From Planctomycetota bacterium (lineage in GTDB: Bacteria; Planctomycetota; UBA1135; GCA-002686595): a DNA stretch of 64,000 nucleotides. Each line of letters opens with the position of its first letter. Positions within the stretch are counted from its first letter, which is position 1. Both the position numbers and the translations under genes were made by a program. This document shows, piece after piece, positions 34,401-41,240 of this stretch. Location: NCBI GenBank assembly GCA_020638855.1, contig JACKHT010000006.1, positions 1 through 64,000 on the forward strand, given 5' to 3'. The notes below the pieces were generated by a model. The model ran no database searches. It saw nothing but the letters and a program-made list of their open reading frames with translations, and was not told the DNA's origin.

Positions 34401-34838
34401 ATGGGAGTGATCAAAGAATTCAAAGAGTTTGCCATGCGTGGCAACGTGCTCGATATGGCCGTCGGCATCATCATTGGCGGTGCGTTCGGCACGATTGTCC
34501 AGTCCATGGTGAAGGACGTCATCATGCCGCCGATCGGTTTGGCCTTGGGCAAGGTCGACTTCAGCGAACTGAAGCTGCAGCTCCAGGATGCCGTTCCGGA
34601 AGTCAAAAATGCTGCGGGCGAAATCACGCAGAAGGCTGCGGAAGCCGTAACCCTCAACTACGGCAACTTCATCAACAACGTCATCACCTTCCTGATCGTG
34701 GCGTTTTCGGTGTTCATGCTCATCAAGGCCATGAACTCGATGAAGAAAAAGGAAGAAGCCGCCCCCGCGCCCCCCCCGGCGCCCCCGGCCGAGCAGGTCC
34801 TGCTGACCGAAATCCGCGACTTGCTCGCCAAGAAGTAG
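34401..34838 (+). CDS. mscL: Large-conductance mechanosensitive channel MscL
   Basis: This 145-residue protein is close to the usual length of about 136. The N-terminal amphipathic helix and TM1 read MGVIKEFKEFAMRGNVLDMAVGIIIGGAFG as in E. coli; then TIVQSMVKDVIMPPIG, a periplasmic loop about 60-90, TM2 NYGNFINNVITFLIVAFSVFMLIKA and a C-terminal helix EQVLLTEIRDLLAKK after an Ala/Pro linker. It opens under membrane tension to release solutes in hypo-osmotic shock. A purine-rich AAGAAGAGGAA lies about 6 bases before the ATG, so this gene has a conventional leader, unlike several neighbours. Confidence 0.97.
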   Translation: MGVIKEFKEFAMRGNVLDMAVGIIIGGAFGTIVQSMVKDVIMPPIGLALGKVDFSELKLQLQDAVPEVKNAAGEITQKAAEAVTLNYGNFINNVITFLIVAFSVFMLIKAMNSMKKKEEAAPAPPPAPPAEQVLLTEIRDLLAKK

Positions 34839-34859
34839 GCTTTCCCAGCCAGCCATGCA

Positions 34860-34898
34860 CAAGACGGGGCGGAGCGCAGGTCGCACCGCCCCGTCTTG
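34860..34898 (+). terminator. Stem-loop terminator of mscL
   Basis: CAAGACGGGGCGG (34860-34872) and CCGCCCCGTCTTG (34886-34898) form a perfect 13-base-pair stem with a 13-base loop, starting 22 bases after the mscL stop. There is no T run. Confidence 0.65.
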
Positions 34899-34925
34899 CC
34901 ATGTTCCCCCTACCCCAACCACGCC

Positions 34926-36275
34926 ATGTTTGTAGGACGCGACCACGAACTCGAAGTACTCGAAGAGCTGGCCGAATCGGGCAACCCCGAGCTGTTTGTG
35001 CTCTACGGGCGGCGGCGGGTGGGCAAGACCGAGCTGCTCCAACGCTTGTGCGAACCGCGCCGCGCGGTCTACTTCTTGGCCGCCCAGGTACGCGAGCGCG
35101 ACAACCTGCGCGCCTTCCGCGATGCGCTCAAGGACGCACTGAACGACCCATTGCTCGAAGGTTTGGAGTTCCCCGATTGGTCGACCGCGCTGGGTTTTGC
35201 TGCAGAACGGGCGGGCAGCGAGCGCTTGATCCTGGTGCTCGATGAATTCCCGTACCTGTGCGAGTCCACCAAGGGCCTGCCGAGCCAAATCCAGAAGTTC
35301 TGGGACACCCGCGGCAAGAAGAGCTCGCTCATGATCATCCTGTGTGGCAGCCAGGTTTCGTTCATGGAGAACGAAGTGCTGGCCGAACGCTCGCCGCTGT
35401 TCGGGCGCCGCACCGGCCAACGCCGTCTCGAACCGCTCGAGCCCGCAGAGTCCATCCGCTTCTTCCCCGGCTGGCCGGTGGCGATGCAGGTCACCGCCTT
35501 CGGCATCCTGGGCGGAATGCCCGCCTACCTGCGCCGCTTCCAAGACACCCGCACGCTCAAAGAGAACCTACTGCGCGAGGTCTTGCGCCCCGAGGGCTAC
35601 CTGTTCGACGAAGTGCAGTTCCTGCTGCGAACCGAGCTGTCGAGTCCGGCCACCTACAACTCGATCCTCGCGGCCGTGGCCCGCGGGGCCGACAAGGTCG
35701 GCGACATCGCTTTGGCGGTCGGGGTCGACTCGCCCACCGCCGGCAAGTACCTGCACGTGTTGCGCGAGCTGCGACTGATCGAGCGCGAGGTGCCCATCAC
35801 CGACCCCAACCCCCTCCGCTCGCGCCACGGTCGCTACCGTATCGCCGATCGCTTCGTCGCCTTCCACTTCCGCCACATCCAGCCCAACTTGTCGCTGATC
35901 CACGCCGGGCGCGGCGAAATGGTCTACCGCGACAAGGTCGAACCCGACTTGGAGCGCCTCTTCGACGAGGCGCGCCAGGACTTCGTCTTGAGCCACTTGC
36001 GGCGCGAGGCCGCCGAAATCATCGGCCAGGAAATCGTCGAAGTCGGCCGCTTCGAGGGCCAATTCGTGCGCGCCGTCGGCCGAACCGCCCAAGAGCAGAC
36101 CGTCGCAGCCATCGTGGTCCCCGACGGCGTGCGCGGGACCGGCCCCCTGGAAGAGGAGCTCCTGCAGCTCAAACGCTGCTTCGGCAAGCCCCCCCTCAAG
36201 CTGGTTTACGGAGTGACCGCCCGCAGCGACCGCCCCCTCGACGTGGAGCAAGTGCCCGAAGGCGAGTTGCTCTAG
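34926..36275 (+). CDS. Archaeal-type STAND ATPase with DUF234 domain
   Basis: This 449-residue protein has N-terminal ATPase motifs MFVGRDHELEVLEEL, Walker A LYGRRRVGKTELL (28-37), Walker B LILVLDEFPYL and SLMIILCGSQVSFM. It continues with ILGGMPAYLRRF and a winged-helix region (NSILAAVARGADKVGDIALAV). The C-terminal DUF234 nuclease-like segment includes YRIADRFVAFHFRHIQPN and VEVGRFEG. These ATPases are common in archaea and scattered in bacteria, often as solitary mobile genes; their role is unknown. A longer frame from 34896 is possible, but MFVGRD is the usual family start. Confidence 0.85.
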   Translation: MFVGRDHELEVLEELAESGNPELFVLYGRRRVGKTELLQRLCEPRRAVYFLAAQVRERDNLRAFRDALKDALNDPLLEGLEFPDWSTALGFAAERAGSERLILVLDEFPYLCESTKGLPSQIQKFWDTRGKKSSLMIILCGSQVSFMENEVLAERSPLFGRRTGQRRLEPLEPAESIRFFPGWPVAMQVTAFGILGGMPAYLRRFQDTRTLKENLLREVLRPEGYLFDEVQFLLRTELSSPATYNSILAAVARGADKVGDIALAVGVDSPTAGKYLHVLRELRLIEREVPITDPNPLRSRHGRYRIADRFVAFHFRHIQPNLSLIHAGRGEMVYRDKVEPDLERLFDEARQDFVLSHLRREAAEIIGQEIVEVGRFEGQFVRAVGRTAQEQTVAAIVVPDGVRGTGPLEEELLQLKRCFGKPPLKLVYGVTARSDRPLDVEQVPEGELL

Positions 36276-36401
36276 CGCCCGACCTCGGGTGCCAACCCGA
36301 ACCATAGCGTCGCCAGAAGACCACGCGCGGCCCAACCACTGCGATCCGCCCTAGGCTCGGGTTTTGCGCTAGCTGGTGTATCGCCCCCCCAAGCTGGGCG
36401 C

Positions 36402-36407
36402 TAGGCT
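36402..36407 (+). promoter_or_regulatory. Predicted -10 element (TAGGCT), leaderless start
   Basis: TAGGCT ends 7 bases before the ATG at 36415. Confidence 0.42.
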
Positions 36408-36414
36408 ACGGCCC

Positions 36415-38220
36415 ATGCCCACCCAAGCCACGGCGAAGCGGTCCTTGATCCAAAAGGCCCTCGAATCCGCCCGGTTTGGGCACCTGACCAAGTGGGTGGT
36501 GATGTCGTCGTTCATCGGCTTTTTGGCCGGGATCGTCGCTTGGCTGTTCCGCGGGATGATCCATTTCACCCGCCACCGGCTGTTTGAAGCCCCCAGCGGC
36601 GTGCACGGGGAAGGGCTGGGAGCCGCTTCGCTCGCGCACTGGTGGATCGTGTTCGTACCCGCCATCGGCGGGTTGTGCGTGGGTGCTTTGGTCTTTTGGA
36701 TCGCCCCGGAGGCCGAAGGGCACGGGACCGACTCGGTCATCCGCGCTTTCCACCGACTCAAAGGCCAGATCCGGGCGCGCGTGATCGCGGTCAAAGCGCT
36801 CACCAGTGCCATCACCATCGGAACCGGGGGTTCGGCGGGCCAAGAGGGACCGGTGGCCCAGGTGGGCGCGGGACTCGGCAGTACCCTGGCCCAAGCCCTC
36901 AAACTCTCCGATCGCGACCGCCGGCTGTTCCTGTTGGCTGGGGGCTCGGCGGGGATTGGGGCCATGTTCGGATCCCCCCTGGGGGGTGCGCTGTTCATGC
37001 CCGAGGTGCTCTACCGCCGGGCGGACTTCGAAGGGGAGGCGATCATCCCGTGCATCGTGGCCTCGACCTTTGCCTACGCCACGTTCACCTCGATCACCAA
37101 CACCCACCGGGTGGTCGAGTTGCCGCCCGAGGTGCTCTCGCAGCTGACTTTCGAGCCCAGCCAGCTATGGATCTACCTGATCCTGGCCGCCGTTTGTACG
37201 GCGGTGGGCTACCTGTACACCAAGACCTTCTACGGCACCGAAGCGCTCTTCAAGCGCATGAAGCGGGTGCACCCCATCCTACGCCCGGCCCTCGGGGGCT
37301 TGGCGGTGGGCGTCTTGGCCCTGGCGCTGGCGCCGACCTGTGGGGAGCACGGCATCCTGTTCGGTGGCTACGATTTGATGAAGTCGTCGGTTGCCGGGGA
37401 CCTGACCCCCAAGCTGATCGTGATCCTGATTCTGGCGAAGATCCTGGCCACGTCCCTGTCGATCGCTTCCGGGGGCTCCGGCGGGGTGTTTGCCCCGGCT
37501 CTGGCCATTGGGGCCTTGGTGGGATCCGGAGTCGGCCAGTTGGCCCACGGCATCATGCCCTCCGTGCAGCCGGGAGCCTTTGCCCTGGTCGGGATGGGCG
37601 GCTTTTTCGCCGGCGCCGCCAAAACGCCCATCGCGGCCGTCGTGATGGTCTCGGAGATGACGGGCGGCTACCACTTGCTGGCCCCGCTGATGCTGGTGGC
37701 GGTCGTCCACACCCTGCTGTCGACCCGCTGGACCATGTACAAGTCCGCCGTCGCCTCGCCGATCAACTCCCCCGCCCACGCCGGGGACTTCGTGATCGAC
37801 GTGCTCCAGTCGCTGCGCGTCCGGGACGTCCTGGGGGAGATCCGCCCCCCGACCCTGATCCACGAAGACGTGACCCTGCACGGCGCCATGCGCATCGTGA
37901 GCGAGTCCCACGAAACCCACTTCCCGGTCATCGACGACGAGGGGTTGGTGGGCATCTTCTCGCTGACCGACCTGCGGCGCATCTTCCTGGAGAACGTGAT
38001 CGAGGACATGATCATCGTAGGCGACTTCATGACCGACCAGGTGGTCACGGCCAAGCTGGACGACTCGCTCCACGACGTCCAGCGCATGATGACCCGCAAG
38101 GGGGTCAATGCGGTTCCCGTGGTGGACTCGGAAAACCCGCGGCGGGTTTTGGCCCTGCTAGAGCGCAACATGATCGGCCGGGCCTACAACGAAAAGCTGG
38201 CCGCGCTCAAGGCGGGTTGA
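36415..38220 (+). CDS. ClC-family chloride channel with two CBS domains
   Basis: This 601-residue protein has about 17 membrane helices with ClC selectivity-filter motifs: GTGGSAGQEGPVAQVG (gating Glu in GQEGP) and SGGSGGVFAPALAIG. At the position of the proton-coupling glutamate of exchangers (EE in E. coli ClcA) this protein reads MPEVLYR, with valine at the second place as in ClC channels, suggesting passive chloride conduction. The C terminus (about 470-590) carries two CBS domains (VRDVLGEIRPPTLIHEDVTL and GDFMTDQVVTAKLDDSL) that probably bind adenine nucleotides. ATG 36415 is preferred over an in-frame ATG at 36376 because of the adjacent -10 element. Confidence 0.9.
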   Translation: MPTQATAKRSLIQKALESARFGHLTKWVVMSSFIGFLAGIVAWLFRGMIHFTRHRLFEAPSGVHGEGLGAASLAHWWIVFVPAIGGLCVGALVFWIAPEAEGHGTDSVIRAFHRLKGQIRARVIAVKALTSAITIGTGGSAGQEGPVAQVGAGLGSTLAQALKLSDRDRRLFLLAGGSAGIGAMFGSPLGGALFMPEVLYRRADFEGEAIIPCIVASTFAYATFTSITNTHRVVELPPEVLSQLTFEPSQLWIYLILAAVCTAVGYLYTKTFYGTEALFKRMKRVHPILRPALGGLAVGVLALALAPTCGEHGILFGGYDLMKSSVAGDLTPKLIVILILAKILATSLSIASGGSGGVFAPALAIGALVGSGVGQLAHGIMPSVQPGAFALVGMGGFFAGAAKTPIAAVVMVSEMTGGYHLLAPLMLVAVVHTLLSTRWTMYKSAVASPINSPAHAGDFVIDVLQSLRVRDVLGEIRPPTLIHEDVTLHGAMRIVSESHETHFPVIDDEGLVGIFSLTDLRRIFLENVIEDMIIVGDFMTDQVVTAKLDDSLHDVQRMMTRKGVNAVPVVDSENPRRVLALLERNMIGRAYNEKLAALKAG

Positions 38221-38285
38221 TCCCAGGGGTGGAATCGTTTTGCCAAAAGGCAAACGAAAACCCCACTCACCGGCTTCACGCCAAG

Positions 38286-38320
38286 ACCCCCCTAGGAGCC
38301 TTTGGAGGCCCCTAGGGGGT
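38286..38320 (+). terminator. Palindromic terminator-like hairpin
   Basis: ACCCCCCTAGG on the left and CCTAGGGGGT on the right fold into a stem of about ten pairs around AGCCTTTGGAGGCC, itself partly self-paired. It lies between the ClC gene and the promoter at 38329. Confidence 0.5.
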
Positions 38321-38328
38321 CGAAAACC

Positions 38329-38357
38329 TTGCATTTCGACCCGTTCCGAATTACTCT
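38329..38357 (+). promoter_or_regulatory. Promoter of the amine operon (TTGCAT-17-TACTCT)
   Basis: A -35-like TTGCAT (38329-38334) and -10-like TACTCT (38352-38357) are separated by exactly 17 bases. Transcription should begin near 38364, leaving a leader of about 135 bases before the ATG at 38498, in contrast to the leaderless starts elsewhere. Confidence 0.55.
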
Positions 38358-38399
38358 GTTTGCGGTGAAAGTCTTTAGCCTACAAGACATCGCGCCCCT

Positions 38400-38483
38400 G
38401 CCATGGCCCCCTTTGGGCCCGAGGTACGGAAATCCCGCAGGCCAGCCGTAGCCGAGACCGATATGCGGGTTCGTGGCTGCGGA
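38400..38483 (+). promoter_or_regulatory. Structured operon leader with alternative pairings
   Basis: The leader contains hairpin GGCCC-CCTTT-GGGCC (38406-38420) and a CCGCAGGCC segment near 38434-38442 that can pair either with TGCGGG (about 38464-38469) or with TGGCTGCGG (about 38474-38482). Two mutually exclusive foldings are the layout of a riboswitch or attenuator. No known riboswitch class was recognised, and no short leader peptide is evident. Confidence 0.3.
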
Positions 38484-38497
38484 ACATCTCCCCAAAC

Positions 38498-39829
38498 ATG
38501 ATCCCGATGCCCGCTGCTCTCACGAATAGCAACGATCTCCTCGAACGCCGCAAGAACATCGTCCCCCGCGGTGTGGGTGTTTTCAATACGGCCACGGTTG
38601 CGACCGCCAGCGGTGCGCGCATTGTGGATGTGGACGGCAACGAATGGATCGACCTGGCGGGCGGCATCGGCGTCGTCAACGCGGGTCACTGCCCGGCCCC
38701 TGTCGTGCAAGCGATCCAAGAGCAGGCGGCCAAGTACTTGCACACCAGCTTCAACGTGGTGACCTACGAGCCATACATCGCCTTGTGCGAACAGCTCGCC
38801 GAGATCCTGCCCCACGGCGAGGCCACCAAGGTCATGCTGGTCAGCACCGGCGCCGAGGCTGTCGAGAACGCGATCAAGATCGCCCGTCAATCCACCAGGC
38901 GCCAAGCGGTGCTGTGCTATACCGGCGCGTTCCACGGTCGCTCGATGATGGCCATGACGTTGACCAGCAAGGTCGACTACAAACACGATTGCGGTCCCTT
39001 TGCGCCCGAGGTGTACCGCCTCCCGTTCCCCAACTACTACCGCTACCACGGCGAGCTCAGCATCGACGCCTTCGTCAAGGACGAGCTCAAGCGTCTGCGC
39101 GAATCGGGCCGCAACGTGGTGGCGCCGGACAACCTGGCGGCGATCATTATCGAGGTGGTGCAAGGCGAAGGCGGCTTCAACGTGGTGCCCGAAGCCTACC
39201 TGAAAGGCCTGCGCGAGTACTGCGACGAGCATGGCATCGTATTGATCTTCGACGAAGTCCAATCGGGCTTCGGCCGGACCGGCAAGTGGGGTGCCTACGA
39301 ACACTTCGGGGTCATCCCCGACATCTCCACCTGGGCCAAATCGCTCGGTTCGGGTCTGCCCATTGCCGCCGTGATGGGCAAGGCGCACATCATGGACGCG
39401 GCAGCTCCGGGGACCATCGGCGGAACCTACATCGGCAACCCGGTGGCCTGTGCCGCGGCCTTGGCCACCCTGAAGTACATGCAGGAGATCGACATCAACG
39501 CCTTGGGCGTGCACGTCGGCAACATCGTGCGCAAGCACTTCGAAGCCATGCAGGCCAAATACACCTGCGTCGGCGACGTGCGCGGCCTGGGAGCCATGAT
39601 GGCGATGGAATTCGTGCACGACGGCGACCCCCGCCGGCCGGACCACGACACCTGTCACTCCTTGGTGGAGGCTTGTGCCAAGCGTGGCGTGATCCTGATC
39701 AGCGCCGGCACCCACAAGAACATCATCCGGGTGCTCAGCCCCCTGGTGATCGAGGACGAAGTCCTAGAACGCGCGCTCGCAATCATGGATGAAGAACTCC
39801 TGCGCATCATCCAAAACAACGCACTATGA
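38498..39829 (+). CDS. Class III PLP aminotransferase (GABA/ornithine/putrescine type)
   Basis: This 443-residue fold-type I aminotransferase has VSTGAEAVENAIKIAR (phosphate cup), TGAFHGRS, LIFDEVQSGFGRTG (Asp252 holding the pyridine nitrogen) and STWAKSLGSGLPIAAV (PLP lysine Lys281), then GTYIGNPVACAAALA. These are marks of omega-amino acid/diamine aminotransferases such as GabT and YgjG. It probably moves the terminal amino group of a diamine or omega-amino acid to 2-oxoglutarate. It is the first gene of an eight-gene operon and overlaps the amidase gene by ATGA. Confidence 0.87.
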   Translation: MIPMPAALTNSNDLLERRKNIVPRGVGVFNTATVATASGARIVDVDGNEWIDLAGGIGVVNAGHCPAPVVQAIQEQAAKYLHTSFNVVTYEPYIALCEQLAEILPHGEATKVMLVSTGAEAVENAIKIARQSTRRQAVLCYTGAFHGRSMMAMTLTSKVDYKHDCGPFAPEVYRLPFPNYYRYHGELSIDAFVKDELKRLRESGRNVVAPDNLAAIIIEVVQGEGGFNVVPEAYLKGLREYCDEHGIVLIFDEVQSGFGRTGKWGAYEHFGVIPDISTWAKSLGSGLPIAAVMGKAHIMDAAAPGTIGGTYIGNPVACAAALATLKYMQEIDINALGVHVGNIVRKHFEAMQAKYTCVGDVRGLGAMMAMEFVHDGDPRRPDHDTCHSLVEACAKRGVILISAGTHKNIIRVLSPLVIEDEVLERALAIMDEELLRIIQNNAL

Positions 39830-40740
39830 AACCCTTTTCGATTGCCGGCATCCAAATGCCCGTGGCCGCCAGCGACGGCAACGTGGCGCTCATGAAGCAC
39901 AAACTCGATGTGCTCATGACCGTCTACCCCTGGGTGCAGATGGTGATGTACAGCGAGCTGTGTGCCTTCGGCCCCTTGTCGTACTACTCCCAGGCGTTCC
40001 CCAACCACGTTGAGCAACAATTCCAGGAGTTGGCCAAGAAGTACAACATCTGGCTGATCCCTGGAACGATGTTCCAAACCCGCGACGAGCAGATCTACAA
40101 CACGGCTTCGGTGATCGATCCCAACGGGGTCGTGATCGGCCGCTACGACAAAATGTTCCCGTTCTTGCCCTACGAGACGGGTGTGAGCGCTGGCAGCGAA
40201 TTCCTGATCTGGGATGTGCCGGAGGTCGGGCGCTTCGGTTTGAGCATCTGTTACGACATGTGGTTCCCCGAGACGTCGCGCACGCTCGCGGTCCAAGGCG
40301 TCGAGGTGATCATCCACCCGACCCTTACGGGAAGCATCGATCGCGACATCGAGCTGGCAATCGCACAAACCACCGCGGCCTGCAACCAGTGTTTCGTGTT
40401 CGACATCAACGGCCTGGGTGACGGAGGCACGGGGCGCTCGATCGTGTGCGGACCCGACGGCCGGGTCCTCTATCAGGCGGGAACCGGTCCCGAATTGATT
40501 CCGATCGAAGTCGACATCGAACGGGTTCAACGCAGTCGCGAAAATGGCGTGCTCCGACTCGGTCAGCCCTTAAAGAGCTTCCGGGACCGCAAGGTAAACT
40601 TCGATATCTACGACCAGGGTCGCAGGCTTCCGTATTTGGATTCCTTGGGGGACCTCAAGAAGCCCGCACGCATGGACGCATTGATGCAAGCCCTCCAGGA
40701 CAAGCCGCCGATCCCTCCCCAGGGAATTCCTCTGGTTTGA
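39826..40740 (+). CDS. Carbon-nitrogen hydrolase (nitrilase superfamily amidase)
   Basis: This 304-residue protein has the superfamily's catalytic triad: Glu44 in MYSELCAFG, Lys109 in GRYDKMFPFLPYE and Cys142 in GLSICYDMWFPE. The family hydrolyses amides, carbamoyl groups or nitriles, for example N-carbamoylputrescine, omega-amides and aliphatic amides. An N-carbamoylputrescine or guanidino-acid related substrate would fit the nearby decarboxylase and aminotransferase, but the sequence alone does not prove it. The start codon overlaps the previous stop. Confidence 0.85.
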   Translation: MKPFSIAGIQMPVAASDGNVALMKHKLDVLMTVYPWVQMVMYSELCAFGPLSYYSQAFPNHVEQQFQELAKKYNIWLIPGTMFQTRDEQIYNTASVIDPNGVVIGRYDKMFPFLPYETGVSAGSEFLIWDVPEVGRFGLSICYDMWFPETSRTLAVQGVEVIIHPTLTGSIDRDIELAIAQTTAACNQCFVFDINGLGDGGTGRSIVCGPDGRVLYQAGTGPELIPIEVDIERVQRSRENGVLRLGQPLKSFRDRKVNFDIYDQGRRLPYLDSLGDLKKPARMDALMQALQDKPPIPPQGIPLV

Positions 40741-40800
40741 CCCATCTCTGACCCGCTCCAACACCCCTGATCCCCGCCCCCACCCTTCTCACGATCCCCT

Positions 40801-41226
40801 ATGGGCAGCACCGGAAAGAACCCAGCCTCTCGAGTCCAAAACGACGTACCAAACCCACGAGTCCAGTCACCCATCAGCTGGTTTGAAATCCCCGTACACG
40901 ACCTGGCGCGGGCCGTGGGGTTCTACAGCCAAGTGTTTGCGATGGACATGGAGATCACGCGCAGCGGTGACCACGCCATGTCGTTCTTTCCCGCCGAGGA
41001 AGGTGGGGTTGGTGGTGCGCTGGTGGCCGGCCCGGGCAGCATCCCTTCGGGGACCGGGCCTTTGATCTACCTCAACGCCGGCGAAGACCTGTTGCCCTCC
41101 CTGGCGCAGGTCGAGTCCGCTGGTGGGCGCGTGGTGCTCGGCAAGACCAGCCTGGGGGAAGCTGGTTTCTTTGCGCTGTTCATCGATACCGAGGGCAACA
41201 AGCTGGCCCTGCACTCCCGGAGCTAG
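40801..41226 (+). CDS. VOC-family protein
   Basis: This 141-residue single-domain vicinal-oxygen-chelate protein reads PISWFEIPVHDLARAVGFYSQVF near the start, then a central glycine-rich loop, VESAGGRVVLGKTSL and the terminal strand FFALFIDTEGNKLALHSR. VOC proteins include glyoxalases, dioxygenases and epimerases; the reaction is unknown. It lies inside the amine operon between amidase and decarboxylase and may detoxify or bind an intermediate aldehyde. The first about 25 residues are polar and not part of the domain, so the start could be later. Confidence 0.78.
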   Translation: MGSTGKNPASRVQNDVPNPRVQSPISWFEIPVHDLARAVGFYSQVFAMDMEITRSGDHAMSFFPAEEGGVGGALVAGPGSIPSGTGPLIYLNAGEDLLPSLAQVESAGGRVVLGKTSLGEAGFFALFIDTEGNKLALHSRS

Positions 41227-41240
41227 TCCCCACACGGCCC

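Noticed and set aside
38358..38497. Known riboswitch class in the amine operon leader
   Set aside because: The leader does not match the conserved cores of guanidine, glycine, lysine, SAM or cobalamin riboswitches as far as can be told by eye; it is reported only as a structured leader.
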